A DNA stretch of 64,000 nucleotides from Mycolicibacterium hassiacum DSM 44199 (GCF_900603025.1 NZ_LR026975.1:1054001-1118000); one strand, 5' to 3'; positions 46,087 through 55,707 are shown, counted from the stretch's first letter. Made by a program: numbers and translations. The notes: generated by a model not told the origin, from the sequence alone.

Positions 46087-46649
46087 CCGGCGGATCAACT
46101 CACTGGAACGGCGCCGGCACGGCGTGCCGTGCGTGCGGTCACCCGAGGGGGCCGTCCGCCACGAAGGGTGTCCCAGTGCGGCTCGAATCAGATCGATCTA
46201 CGCAGCATCGGGATCCGTGGCCGTCCCAGCCGTGCGAAGGCAATAGCCACCTTGGGCCTGCGTGATGTCGACGGTTCCTGCTAAGGCGTCCGGATCAAGG
46301 GGAATCTCGCACGATCGTGAGCAGGCCGATGGCGATCTGCGGGGGCTTCCTTGACTGCTGCAACGCCTTCCGTGCCGCCGGACTGACTTGAGCCGGTTCC
46401 CACGAGAGCACCGGTGCGGACATGTACCGGTGAAGCAGCGTGACATCGGTGCCGGCTCGACTTTCGCAGCCTCAAGCGGTTACAGGGCACTGGCCGATCG
46501 ACAACCTGCCCGAATGCCGAACTTTGCGTACCGCGTTCCGTATTCCGGAGGCGCGGTGAGAACTTCGCGTGCCAGTTCGATGTCTTGCCCGGGCCTCGTC
46601 ATCGCACCGCCGTGTGGATGCTCGGTCGTTTCCCGTTCGACGACGGCAG
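46087..46649. other. Gene-free stretch left of the IS21 element
   Basis: 563 bases with no frame I can support. Composition is visibly lower in GC than the neighbours and all three forward frames are interrupted. It may be decayed coding sequence or rearrangement scar. I looked for the missing 5' part of the IS1634 transposase and did not find it here. Confidence 0.5.
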
Positions 46650-46717
46650 TGTCACATGTCGCTTGCCAGGGTGATGGGACCACCTGATTGCCAAGGGGAT
46701 GGGACCACCGTGGCGCG

Positions 46718-47515
46718 TTACTGAGGATGCTCGTCGTCGGGGCCGGGGTCAAGCTGGGGTCGGGTGCGTTGTCGGTAGGACGGTCCCTCGATGACCAGGG
46801 TGTGGGCCGCGGAGGTCAGCCGGTCAATGGCTGATTGGGCGAGCAGGGTGTCGGCGGTCATGGTCAGCCATTCGGCGGGCTCGCGGTTCGACGTCACGAT
46901 GGTGGTCTTGGTGCGGTGGCGTTCGACGACGATTTCGTAGAAGTCGCTGGTTTCGGTGGCGTCGAGGGGTCGTAGCGCGAAGTCGTCGATGATGAGGACG
47001 TCGACGGCGGCCAGTCGGCGGATCTCGGCTTCGACGGTGTGGTCGAGCCGGGCGGCGCGTAGCCGGGTGAACAGTTTGTCGGCGCGGCCGAACACGACGG
47101 TGTGGCGGCGACGAATAGCCATGTGCCCCAATGCTGTTGCCAGATGAGTTTTGCCAACACCAACGGGTCCGAGGACGATGGCGGACTGGCCGGCGTCGAG
47201 GAACCGCAGTGAGGTCAGATCGCCGAGCAGGGTGCGGTCATAGCGCAGGTCTTCATGTGCGGTCCAGGTGTCGAACCGCATGGTGGGGTCGAGCCCGGCT
47301 TTGGCCGCTCGTAGTGCGGCGGAGCGGGATTCGCGTCTGGAGACCTCGTCGGCGAGCAGTGTTTCGAGAAAGCCGATGTGGCTGAGTTTGTGTTGGCGGG
47401 CCAGGGCGGCGCGTTCGGGCAGGGTGTCGGCCATCGCTCCGAGTTTGAGGGCCTTGAGCAGTCTGAGCAGATCAGCGCCGATAGGGTCGGTGGCGCCACG
47501 GTGGGTGGTGGTCAT
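46718..47515 (-). CDS. istB: IS21-family helper ATPase IstB
   Basis: 265 residues. AAA+ helper: Walker A GPVGVGKT, Walker B VLIIDDF. IstB brings the IstA transposase to target DNA. It starts one base after the istA stop and looks intact. Confidence 0.92.
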   Translation of the reverse strand: MTTTHRGATDPIGADLLRLLKALKLGAMADTLPERAALARQHKLSHIGFLETLLADEVSRRESRSAALRAAKAGLDPTMRFDTWTAHEDLRYDRTLLGDLTSLRFLDAGQSAIVLGPVGVGKTHLATALGHMAIRRRHTVVFGRADKLFTRLRAARLDHTVEAEIRRLAAVDVLIIDDFALRPLDATETSDFYEIVVERHRTKTTIVTSNREPAEWLTMTADTLLAQSAIDRLTSAAHTLVIEGPSYRQRTRPQLDPGPDDEHPQ

Positions 47516-47516
47516 G

Positions 47517-49139
47517 TCAGCGGGTCTCCTCGGGATCGGTGCCGGGTACGGCGGTCAATGATGTTGGGGTGGAGTTGAATTCGGATGGATCGCGGACAAA
47601 CCGGGTCGCGGTGTGGCCGACTGCCTGTGGCAGTGCCGGGGCGCTGGTCTCGGTGGCGCGCTCCAGCATGGAGGCGATCTTGTTCACCGAGACGACATCG
47701 AGATCCAGCGATAGCGAGCAGGCTTGTTCGACCCGCGCTGCGCCGTAGCGCCGTACCAGGCCCAGCAGGCGGTAGACCGTGCGCATCCGGGTCCAGGGCA
47801 GCCGGTCATCGAGGATGCGTTCGGCGTAGATCCCCACGTGGGGGCCGTGGGAGGCGCAGGTGGCGATCAACGCCGCCACATCCCGCAGGGCGTAGCCGGT
47901 CTTGTGTTCGGGCAGATCGGTGGGGTCGGTACTGCGCCCACCGGGCCGCTGGCGGGGGTGAACCTTGACCAGCACGCCGCGGTGGTAGAACTTCACGAGC
48001 TCGGTGTCGGCGCGCACGTCCAAGCGCTGTCCTATCCAGCACTCGGGCAGCGAGTACAGCGCCTTGCCGACCTCGGCGTGGAAATCGCGGTGCACCTTGA
48101 CCGTCTTGAACACCGGCACGTCATAGACCTCCGGCGCCGGCAGCAGCTTCGGTTGTTCCTCGGCGGTGAACACCTGCCCCGGCTGTGCGCAGGTGGTGCC
48201 GTGGGTGCGGGTGCCCGCCGTGTCACGACACCACCGCACGGCGGCCTGCTGCGCTTGCTCAAGGCTGGTGAATGTTTCACCGTCCCAGAAGTTTCGGCGC
48301 ACGTATTGCACGGCGCGTTCCACGCGCGGCTTGTCTTTCGGCGAGGCCACCCTCGCCGGGTCGGTCAGGAACCCGGCATGGCCGGCGTAGTCCAGCCAGC
48401 CCTGGCTGAACTGCGGGTTGACCGCATCGGCGGCGGCGATCACCGGTTTGAGATTGTCGGGGATCAGCACCGCGAACACGCCCCCGAAGAACTCCCACGC
48501 CGCCTCGCATCCGGCGATCACCGCGGCCAGGGTCTGCGAGTAGGACAGCCACACGAACATGTGTCGGGAGTACACCGCGGTGAAGATCAGGGCATGCACC
48601 TTGCGGCGCCGCCCGTCGGCGGGGTCGGTGAGCATCCCCAAATAGCCAAAATCGATCTGGCACTCCACCCCGGGATCACCATCGGCGACCCGTACTGTGA
48701 GGTCCTTGCGGCCGAAACCGCAACGCTGGCTGGCGAATCGATGCAATGTCCGGTACGGCACCACACAGCCCTGCCGACCCAGCAGGGTGTGGATCTTGGT
48801 CACCGTCAACGGCCGCTGCTCTGGCGTGCCAGCCACCCAGGCAGTGATCTGATCCTCGAACCCCAAAAGCTGCTCCCACGCCGCCCCGTGGCCATCAGGG
48901 CGCACCGGACGCACCGCTTCGGCGACCAACCCGATCAGGCCGTCATCAATCGCGCTGGGATCAGCGTCGCGGCGCAGACCGGCCCCCTGGGCGGCCTCGA
49001 CATAGCGCCGCACCGTCTTGCGGTCCAGGCCGCAATGCGCGGCGATCGTGCGATAGCCCGGCGCCGGCAACCCCGCGACCCCCAGCCACACCCGTAACAC
49101 TTCTCTGATCTCATTCACACTGACCTCCCGAAAAGCCAT
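47517..49139 (-). CDS. istA: IS21-family transposase IstA
   Basis: 540 residues. An N-terminal helix-turn-helix (IAAHCGLDRKTVRRYV, about 32-47) is followed by the DDE core with Asp in QIDFGYLG, Asp in IPDNLKP and Glu in PRVERAVQYVRR. Full length for the family. It is preceded at its 5' side by the right terminal repeats. Confidence 0.93.
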   Translation of the reverse strand: MAFREVSVNEIREVLRVWLGVAGLPAPGYRTIAAHCGLDRKTVRRYVEAAQGAGLRRDADPSAIDDGLIGLVAEAVRPVRPDGHGAAWEQLLGFEDQITAWVAGTPEQRPLTVTKIHTLLGRQGCVVPYRTLHRFASQRCGFGRKDLTVRVADGDPGVECQIDFGYLGMLTDPADGRRRKVHALIFTAVYSRHMFVWLSYSQTLAAVIAGCEAAWEFFGGVFAVLIPDNLKPVIAAADAVNPQFSQGWLDYAGHAGFLTDPARVASPKDKPRVERAVQYVRRNFWDGETFTSLEQAQQAAVRWCRDTAGTRTHGTTCAQPGQVFTAEEQPKLLPAPEVYDVPVFKTVKVHRDFHAEVGKALYSLPECWIGQRLDVRADTELVKFYHRGVLVKVHPRQRPGGRSTDPTDLPEHKTGYALRDVAALIATCASHGPHVGIYAERILDDRLPWTRMRTVYRLLGLVRRYGAARVEQACSLSLDLDVVSVNKIASMLERATETSAPALPQAVGHTATRFVRDPSEFNSTPTSLTAVPGTDPEETR

Positions 49140-49294
49140 GCCCGCCGACCTCCGTGACTTGAGCCGTCACGACCGATCGAACGAACAAACGAAAAGACCA
49201 CCGACGCGACGCGCCGGTGGTCCCATAACTGGCAATCCAGGTGGTCCCATCACCCTGGCAAAAATCAGGTCACACTGGTCCCATCCTCATGGCA

Positions 49295-50442
49295 GACGAC
49301 AGGTGCTCGCTGAGACCGGGGTGGATCCGCCGGCGTACCGCACCGTCAAGCGCCGTTTACCCGCTTTCGCTAAAGACGCTGTGCGACAAGCACTATCCAA
49401 AGCATGCGCGACACATGCTCAACTGGGTCCGGCCTCGTTGGTGCTCTACGACGTGTCAACGTTGCACTTCGAGACCGATGTCGCTGATGGGTTTCGCGAG
49501 CCGGGTTTTTCGAAGGAACGCCGCCTGGATCCGCAGATTACCCTCGGGTTGCTCACCGACGCCTCCGGGTTTCCGCTCAACGTAGCGGCCTTCGAGGGCA
49601 ATAAAGCCGAGACCGCGACCATGGTTCCAGTCATCAACGCGTTCAAGGCCGCCCACCGGTTGACCGATGTAACCGTGGTCGCTGATGCCGGCATGATTTC
49701 GGAGAGCAACCAGGTCGCTCTGCAGGCGGCCGGGTTGTCGTTCATCCTGGGCACCCGCATCCCGTATCTGCCCGATGTGGTGCGCCAATGGCGTGACGAC
49801 CACCCCGACGACCAGGTTCCCGACGGGTTGGTGCTGACCCAGCCGTGGCCGTCGACCAGTGCGGAGAAGGCCCGCGGGATCCCGGATCGGGTGATCTACT
49901 ACCAGTACCGCCACGACCGGGCACGGCGCACACTGCGCGGCATCGATGAGCAGATCGCCAAAGCCCAGCGCGCGGTCGACGGGCACGCCCCGGTCAAACG
50001 CAACCGCTTCATCCAGCTCACCGGGGCCACCAGATCGGTGAACCGAACCCTAGAGGCCAAGGTTCGCGCGCTGGCGGGATGGAAGGGCTACACCACCAAC
50101 CTGACCAGCCAGCCCGCAGAGTTCATCATCGGCGCTTATCACCAGCTGTGGCGTATCGAGAAGTCCTTCCGGATGTCCAAACACGACCTGGCCGCCCGGC
50201 CGATCTATCACCGCACCCGCGACTCCATCGAGGCCCACCTGACGATCGTCTTCGCGGCCATGGCGGTCTCGCACTGGATCGAGCACCGAACAGGTTGGAG
50301 CATCAAGAAGTTCGTGCGCACCGCACGCCGCTACCGCACCGTGCAGATCCGCGCCGGCCAACAAATCCTGACCGCCGCCGACCCATTACCCGACGACCTC
50401 AGCGACGCGCTCACCAACATCCACAGCCGCGATGCGCACTAA
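49295..50442 (+). pseudogene. IS1634-family transposase, 5'-truncated
   Basis: About 380 codons of the C-terminal part of an IS1634 (IS4-like) transposase: Asp in LYDVSTLHFE, Asp in VVADAGMIS, and Glu in RIEKSFRMSK. The 5' portion (roughly the first 100-170 codons of the family) is replaced by the IS21 right end. The continuous frame from 49138 runs through IS21 terminal repeats and is not native. The element was therefore hit or joined by IS21 and is inactive. The right end should lie within about 30 bases after the stop. Confidence 0.82.
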
Positions 50443-50503
50443 ATTGGCCCAACTCGGGTTCCACGGCGCCCGCGAACTCGCTGCCAGCGATACGGTGGCG
50501 GGC

Positions 50504-51850
50504 ATGGCGGATGTCACGCGCTGGCCGGCGCACCGGTTGGCCGCCGCCCTGCGCCGCGGCGAGGTGTCGAGCCGGGAGGCGCTCGAGCAGTACCTGGCGC
50601 GGGTCGAGTCGGCGAACCTGGGGCTCAACGCCGTCGTGACCCTCGACGTCGACGGCGCGCGGCGGGCTGCCGACGCCGCCGATGCGGCGCGGGCGCGTGG
50701 CGAGCTCACCGGAGCGCTGCACGGTGTGCCGATGACGGTCAAGGACACCTTCTGCACCGCCGGCCTGCGCACCACCTGCGGCGACCCGGAGTGGGACCAC
50801 GTCCCCGAGCGGGACGCCGAGGCGGTGCGCCGACTGCGCGGTGCGGGCGCGGTGATCTTCGGCAAGACCAACACGGCACGGCGCGCCGCCGACTGGCAGA
50901 CGGTCAACCCGTTGTTCGGCGCCACCAACCATCCCCGAGACCGCGCGCGTAGTCCGGGCGGATCGTCGGGCGGTGCGGCCGCCGCCCTCGCCGCGGGAAT
51001 GACCGCGCTGGAGTTGGGCAGTGACGTCGCGGGGTCCATCCGGTTGCCGGCGGGCTGGTGCGGGGTGTGCGGGCACAAGCCGAGCTGGGGAATCGTCCCG
51101 CAGCGGGGGCATTTGCCGCCGCCGCCGGGCACGCTGGGCCGCCGTGATCTCAACGTGGTGGGCCCGATGGCCCGCGCCGTCGCCGACCTGGACCTTGCGC
51201 TCGGCGTGCTGGCCGGCCCGGCGCAGCCGGACGCCGTCGGGTGGCGCCTCGAGTTGCCGCCGCCCCGGGCCGCGGCGCCGGCCGAGTTCCGGCTGGCCGC
51301 CTGGCTGGACGATCCGCAGTACCCGGTGGAGCCCGAGGTGCGCGCGGTGACCGAGGCGGCGATCACCGCCCTGATGCGGGCCGGCGTGCGGATCGTCGAC
51401 CGGCATCCCGACCTGCCGCTGGCCGAAGCGGTTGGGCTGCACCAGATCCTGCTGTATCCGCTGATGGATCCCGATGCGGACCTCACCGTGCGGCAGTGGT
51501 TGGCCGCCGATGAGCGGCGCCAGCGGGTGCGTGCCCGGCTGGACGCGTTCTTCGCCGAGGTCGACGCGCTGCTCACCCCGGTGGCGGTGACCGCCGCGAT
51601 CCGCCACGACCACAGCGAGCCGTTCTCGGAGCGGATGCTGCCGTCGGCGCGCGGCGACCGGCCGTATCTCGACCTCTTCGGCTGGCTCAGCCTGGCCTCG
51701 GTGGCCTATCTGCCCGCGACCGTGGTGCCGGTGGGCCAGACCCCCGACGGGCTACCGGTCGGGCTGCAGATCATCGGCAACTATCTGCACGACCGCACCA
51801 CACTGGCGGTCGCGCGAGCCGTCGAGGAGGTACTCGGCACCGGCTCGTAG
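50504..51850 (+). CDS. Amidase (amidase-signature family)
   Basis: 448 residues from ATG 50504; an in-frame start at 50432 lies in IS sequence and is rejected. The Ser-cisSer-Lys triad is visible: Lys in VPMTVKDTF, cis-Ser in SPGGSSGG, nucleophile Ser in GSDVAGSIR (the usual GG is AG). Hydrolyses an amide, substrate unknown. Its position suggests the amiC-type gene that in M. tuberculosis (Rv2888c) follows tsf; here IS elements precede it instead. Confidence 0.88.
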   Translation: MADVTRWPAHRLAAALRRGEVSSREALEQYLARVESANLGLNAVVTLDVDGARRAADAADAARARGELTGALHGVPMTVKDTFCTAGLRTTCGDPEWDHVPERDAEAVRRLRGAGAVIFGKTNTARRAADWQTVNPLFGATNHPRDRARSPGGSSGGAAAALAAGMTALELGSDVAGSIRLPAGWCGVCGHKPSWGIVPQRGHLPPPPGTLGRRDLNVVGPMARAVADLDLALGVLAGPAQPDAVGWRLELPPPRAAAPAEFRLAAWLDDPQYPVEPEVRAVTEAAITALMRAGVRIVDRHPDLPLAEAVGLHQILLYPLMDPDADLTVRQWLAADERRQRVRARLDAFFAEVDALLTPVAVTAAIRHDHSEPFSERMLPSARGDRPYLDLFGWLSLASVAYLPATVVPVGQTPDGLPVGLQIIGNYLHDRTTLAVARAVEEVLGTGS

Positions 51851-51853
51851 GCC

Positions 51854-51873
51854 CGCAGGCGGGGTGTCCTGCG
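51854..51873. terminator. Hairpin between convergent amidase and secreted-protein genes
   Basis: CGCAGG and CCTGCG, 6-bp stem with an 8-base loop, in the 34-base gap between two 3' ends. No U-tract, so only a candidate. Confidence 0.35.
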
Positions 51874-51884
51874 CGGCGGGTGCC

Positions 51885-52322
51885 TCACAACCGCTGCAGC
51901 GCGAACGTCCAGAACTGGGTGCCCGGCGGGCCGCCGAAACATCCCACGTCGTAGACCGATTCGATGGTCCCGGTCAGCGAGTTCTCATCCCAGGTGTAGG
52001 TCTCGCGGGTGGGCATCGTATGCCCGGGGCACTGCAGTCCGTCGGGCACGTCGACGGTCATCGAGTAGCGGCCGTCGCGCAAGTAGGCCCGGCCCTGGTA
52101 GTAGGCATAGAACTTCAGCCGCGGGCGGGCCCGGATGTCCACACAGTCCGGCGCCCGGTCCGGCAGACAACCCGACACGAACCACAGCCACGACGCCCGG
52201 TCGTAGCGGTTGGTCAGCAGGTCGTAGTTGCCGAGCCTCATCACGGCCCCGGCGGGCGGCGCGATCGCCACCGCGGAAGCGGCCAGGGCGACCGCGGCGA
52301 CGAGTGCTTTCAGGGCTCTCAC
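51885..52322 (-). CDS. Small secreted four-cysteine protein
   Basis: 145 residues from GTG 52322 (GGAGG upstream). Signal peptide about 1-26 ending PAGA. The mature protein has four cysteines (SGC, PDC, LQC, VGC) and an aromatic-rich core, and ends in FWTFALQRL. Layout and YTWDENSLTGT pattern suggest distant kinship with the Mce-linked secreted protein at 8842. Function unknown. It lies downstream of the P450 in the same direction, so it may belong to the second mce cluster. Confidence 0.7.
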   Translation of the reverse strand: MRALKALVAAVALAASAVAIAPPAGAVMRLGNYDLLTNRYDRASWLWFVSGCLPDRAPDCVDIRARPRLKFYAYYQGRAYLRDGRYSMTVDVPDGLQCPGHTMPTRETYTWDENSLTGTIESVYDVGCFGGPPGTQFWTFALQRL

Positions 52323-52370
52323 CAGCCTGCCTCCGTTCTCACCCGAACGACGGAATAATCCAACCACCCG

Positions 52371-53756
52371 TCACCAGTCGATGACGGCCATTTCCTTGCG
52401 TTCGGTGATCGGCCGGGCGAGTTCCTGCTCGTCGCAGATGCGTTGCAGCCGCTCCAGCGTCTCGTCCAGGCCGGGGCCGAGGCGCGGGCCCGGGGTGAAC
52501 GTCGCGGGCAGATGCTGCATGCCCTGAATGACGCCGATGGTCTCGTAGTGGACCGTGCCCTCGGGATCGCACACGTAGTCCGGCATGCGGTCCAGCACCG
52601 CGGTCAGCATGGACTTGAACAGCATCCGCGCGACATTCGACCCGACACACCGGTGCACGCCGATGCCGAAGCTGAAGTGCCGGTTGCCCTTTCGGTCCAG
52701 GATTATCTCGTTCGGGCGCTCGAACACCTCCGGGTCGCGGTTGGCCATCGCCCAGGACAGCCACAGCCGTTCCCCCTCCTTGAACCGGGTGCCCTCGACC
52801 TCCACGTCCGCCGAGAAGGTCCGCCCGTCACCGGGTGCCGGGGTGAAGTAACGCAGGAACTCCTCGGTGGCCGGATCAAGCAGGGTGTCGCGTTCCCGGC
52901 TGAGCCGTTCGCGCTGATCGGGGTGCTCGCCGAGCCACTCCAGCGCGTGCGCGGTGAGCGCGGTGGTGGTGTCGAACCCACCACCGATGATCAGACCCAG
53001 ATTGCCGAGGATCTCCAAATCGGGCGCCGGTTCGCCGTCGATGCGCAGCTGCAGCAACGCGTTCACCAGACCCGGCCGCGGATTCTCGCGGATCTCGATC
53101 ATGTTGTTGACCAGGTCGATGCCCATCTCGCGGTGCATCTGGTTGACCTTCTCGCGCTCCGGCGAGTGCTCCGGCGTGTACACCGACGCGTGGGTGGGTT
53201 CGCTGTAGAGGGCCCACTTCTTCAGCGGGATGCCCATCATCGCCAGCGTGAACACCGCCGGAACCACGTTGGCCAGGTCGTCGACGAAGTCGATGCGGCC
53301 CGATTCGATGTGCTCGTCGATCGCGGCCCGGGTGATCTCGTCGATGAACGGCTTCCAGCGCTTGATCGCGGCCGGCGACAGATAGGGATTGAGCGCGCCG
53401 CGGTAGATACTGTGCTCGGGCTCGTCCATCTCCAGGATGCCGCCCCGAACCGTGGTTGCCCGGCTGGCCTTCGGGATGGTGATGCCCTGATACGGCGTCT
53501 GGCCGGTGATGTCGTGATAGTTCGACACCGCCGGGCAGCGGGCGAGTTCGAACACCGCCTTGCTGCTCGCGGCCACCCAGTGCCCGCCGTAGGTGTCGGT
53601 CCAGGCGATCGGGCACTTGGCGTGCATCTCCCGGGTGATCTTCTCGAACTGCAGCCGGTACTCCGGTGTGTGCCGGTCGAAGTGGTAGTAGCGGTTCTTC
53701 TTCCGGTCGTCGTCGGCGGCGGGTCCGCCGCCTGCGGCGTCGTCGACGAGTCTCAA
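52371..53756 (-). CDS. Cytochrome P450 (fifth), with C-terminal extension
   Basis: 461 residues from a TTG at 53756, chosen because AGGGAGA lies six bases upstream; the longer open frame to 53870 overlaps the ferredoxin gene region and is not P450-like. I-helix GGGFDTTTA, ExxR in EEFLRYFTP, haem-binding FGIGVHRCVG with Cys370. About 45 residues beyond the usual end (from FTPGPRLG to AVIDW) form an extra helical tail. A 3Fe-4S ferredoxin gene sits 34 bases upstream, its likely electron donor. Confidence 0.9.
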   Translation of the reverse strand: MRLVDDAAGGGPAADDDRKKNRYYHFDRHTPEYRLQFEKITREMHAKCPIAWTDTYGGHWVAASSKAVFELARCPAVSNYHDITGQTPYQGITIPKASRATTVRGGILEMDEPEHSIYRGALNPYLSPAAIKRWKPFIDEITRAAIDEHIESGRIDFVDDLANVVPAVFTLAMMGIPLKKWALYSEPTHASVYTPEHSPEREKVNQMHREMGIDLVNNMIEIRENPRPGLVNALLQLRIDGEPAPDLEILGNLGLIIGGGFDTTTALTAHALEWLGEHPDQRERLSRERDTLLDPATEEFLRYFTPAPGDGRTFSADVEVEGTRFKEGERLWLSWAMANRDPEVFERPNEIILDRKGNRHFSFGIGVHRCVGSNVARMLFKSMLTAVLDRMPDYVCDPEGTVHYETIGVIQGMQHLPATFTPGPRLGPGLDETLERLQRICDEQELARPITERKEMAVIDW

Positions 53757-53790
53757 CGGCTGTCTCCCTGTCGTGTCATGTCGGATGGGC

Positions 53791-53985
53791 TCATTCCTCG
53801 ATGGAGATCGCCTGCTCCGGACAGGACTGCGCGGCCTCGCGGACCGCGTCCTGCAGTTCGGGTGGGACAACCTCGCTCACCGGTGACGAGGTGCCGTCAA
53901 TCTCGCTGAGCTGGAACGCATCCGGCGCGATCATCGAGCACAGCGTGTGCCCCTGGCAGCGGGTCGAATCGACAAAGACCTTCAC
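53791..53985 (-). CDS. 3Fe-4S ferredoxin
   Basis: 64 residues from GTG 53985 with AGGAG upstream. Cys10, Cys16 and Cys55 with His13 in place of the fourth ligand (CQGHTLC ... SCP) indicate a single 3Fe-4S cluster, the common redox partner of mycobacterial P450s. It is the only ferredoxin in the window, placed between an SDR and the P450. Confidence 0.93.
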   Translation of the reverse strand: MKVFVDSTRCQGHTLCSMIAPDAFQLSEIDGTSSPVSEVVPPELQDAVREAAQSCPEQAISIEE

Positions 53986-54005
53986 GGTGTTCTCCTTGTG
54001 CGCCG

Positions 54006-54866
54006 TCAGATGTGGAAGTCGTACCACTTCAGGTAGCCGCCGGCGTCCACCCGGATCTGCATACCGGTGACGTAGCGGGCCTCGTCGGAGGCCAGCCACA
54101 GCACCGCGTTGCTGATGTCGATCGGTTCGATCCACGGCACCTTCATCGCCTGCTGGACGTAGAAGACCGGTTCGGCGTCGACGAGGGTCGGGTGTTCGAG
54201 GTCGGGCCGGAACGAGCGGTACATCGGCTCGCTCTGCAGCATGTCGGTGTTGCAGTTGGTCGGGTGGATCACGTTGGCCCGGATGCCGCGCGGAGCGAGT
54301 TCGGTGGCCAGGTCATGCACGTACGCAGACAGCGCCCGCTTGCTGTGCACATACGCCATGCCGCCGGGATCGTTGCCCGGATCCGGCTTGGCGTGGGTGT
54401 CCATCAGCGCCGCGGTGGAGCCGGTGGCCACGATCGACGCGCCTTCTTTCAGGTGGGGGAGTGCGACGTTGATCGCGTTGATGGTGCCGACCAGGTTGGT
54501 GTTGATGACGTCGACCCAAGCCTGAAGGGGTGGTTGGCCTTTCATGCCGGCTACCCCGGCCTGTGCGACGACGATGTCGAGGTGCCCGAACTGTGCCAGC
54601 CCCTCCTCGAGCGCCTTGCGCAGCTGGGCGGCCTCGCGGACGTCGGCCTGGGCGGTGTAGACGCTGCGGCCGGTCTTCTCGACGAGCTTGGCGGTCTCCT
54701 CGAGGTCCTCCGGGGTGGCCATCGGGTAGCCGATCGACGGGATGTCCTGGCACAGGTCGACCGCGATGATGTCGGCGCCCTCCTCGGCCAGGCGTACCGC
54801 GTGGCTACGCCCCTGTCCGCGGGCGGCGCCGGTGACGAACGCGACCTTTCCTTGTACTCGTCCCAC
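54006..54866 (-). CDS. Mycofactocin-type short-chain dehydrogenase
   Basis: 286 residues from GTG 54866 (AAAGGA upstream; the longer frame is unsupported). TGAARGQGRSHA plus the insertion DLCQDIPSIGYPMATPEDL are the mycofactocin-dependent SDR marks; Ser (VATGSTA) and Tyr-Lys (YVHSK) present. Same subgroup as the SDR at 26309. Gap of 20 bases to the ferredoxin gene. Confidence 0.88.
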   Translation of the reverse strand: MGRVQGKVAFVTGAARGQGRSHAVRLAEEGADIIAVDLCQDIPSIGYPMATPEDLEETAKLVEKTGRSVYTAQADVREAAQLRKALEEGLAQFGHLDIVVAQAGVAGMKGQPPLQAWVDVINTNLVGTINAINVALPHLKEGASIVATGSTAALMDTHAKPDPGNDPGGMAYVHSKRALSAYVHDLATELAPRGIRANVIHPTNCNTDMLQSEPMYRSFRPDLEHPTLVDAEPVFYVQQAMKVPWIEPIDISNAVLWLASDEARYVTGMQIRVDAGGYLKWYDFHI

Positions 54867-54924
54867 TGCAGTGTCCTTTCTTGTCTGCCGGGCGCTGTCG
54901 TTCCGCGCGAACGGGTGGATGACT

Positions 54925-55623
54925 TCAGGTGTTGCGGCCGCCGTTGACGCCCAGGATCTGTCCGGTGATGTAGCCGGCTTCTTCGGAGATGAGGAAGGCG
55001 CACGCCGCGGCGATGTCCTCGGGTTTGCCGATGCGGCGCACCGGGGTGCTGGCGATGCTCTCCTCGACCTTGACGTACCCGCGTTCGGCCGACTTGCGCA
55101 GCATCGGGGTGTCGATGAAGCCGGGCGGGACCGCGTTGACCGTGATGCCGGCCGGCCCGTATTCCAGCGCAAGGGATTTGGTCAACCCGTTGACCGCGGA
55201 CTTGGCCGCGACGTACGGGGACATGTACGGCTGACCCGAATGCGTGCTCGACGACGAGATGTTGACGATGCGACCCCAGCCCGCCTCGATCATGTCGGGC
55301 AGAACGGCCTGCACACAGTGGAAGACGCCGTTGAGGTTCACGTCGATGACGCGTTGCCAGTCGTCGAACGTGATATCGGTGAACCGCCGGAACATCTCCA
55401 GGCCCGCGGCGTTCACCAGCACCGTGATCGGGCCGTACTTCTCCCGCGCGGCGCCGACCGCCTCCTCGACCTGGGCGCGGTTGGTGACGTCGGCGACGAA
55501 GCCGGCCTCGTCGTCGCCCGGCTTGAGGTCCAGCACCGCGACGTTGAGGCCGTCGGCTCGCAGTCGCCGCACGACCGCCTGACCGATACCGGAGCCCCCT
55601 CCGGTCACGATGGCGGTCTTCAC
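54925..55623 (-). CDS. Short-chain dehydrogenase/reductase
   Basis: 232 residues from GTG 55623, where AGGGGG gives proper spacing. Classical SDR: TGGGSGIG, NAAG, Ser in ISSSSTHSG, YVAAK. Ends with the common GYITGQILGVNGGRNT. It leads the minus-strand operon of the second cluster and probably oxidises a hydroxy intermediate. Confidence 0.88.
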   Translation of the reverse strand: MKTAIVTGGGSGIGQAVVRRLRADGLNVAVLDLKPGDDEAGFVADVTNRAQVEEAVGAAREKYGPITVLVNAAGLEMFRRFTDITFDDWQRVIDVNLNGVFHCVQAVLPDMIEAGWGRIVNISSSSTHSGQPYMSPYVAAKSAVNGLTKSLALEYGPAGITVNAVPPGFIDTPMLRKSAERGYVKVEESIASTPVRRIGKPEDIAAACAFLISEEAGYITGQILGVNGGRNT

Positions 55624-55692
55624 CACGCCCCCTGCGGGTCCATCGGGAGCCACTCCTGGCGGTCATCCATCAAGAATCGTCCTTCCGATAAT

Positions 55693-55707
55693 GAGAACCG
55701 TACTCTC
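55693..55707. promoter_or_regulatory. Candidate operator for the minus-strand operon
   Basis: GAGAACCGTACTCTC has GAGA/TCTC arms around a 7-base centre and a minus-strand CATTAT just beside it that could be a -10. Candidate binding site for a TetR-type regulator not encoded in the window. Confidence 0.4.

Larger units (their letters stand above)
46650..49294 (-). mobile_element. IS21-family insertion sequence
   Basis: Contains istA and istB in the usual order. Both ends carry multiple terminal repeats built on GATGGGACCAC: two at the left (46672-46706) and three inverted at the right (49219-49286). The blocks TGCCAGGGTGATGGGACCAC at left and, inverted, at right match over 20 bases. The outer limits are uncertain by about 15 bases (left 46650 or 46664, right 49274 or 49294). 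I could not identify a target duplication, which suggests later rearrangement. Confidence 0.75.

Noticed and set aside
49138..49294. Native N-terminus of the IS1634 transposase
   Set aside because: These codons are the IS21 terminal repeats read through in frame; they do not resemble the family's N-terminal region.
53757..53870. Longer N-terminus for the P450 at 52371
   Set aside because: It would overlap the ferredoxin gene and is Arg/Ser-rich, unlike P450 sequence; the TTG at 53756 has a proper ribosome binding site.
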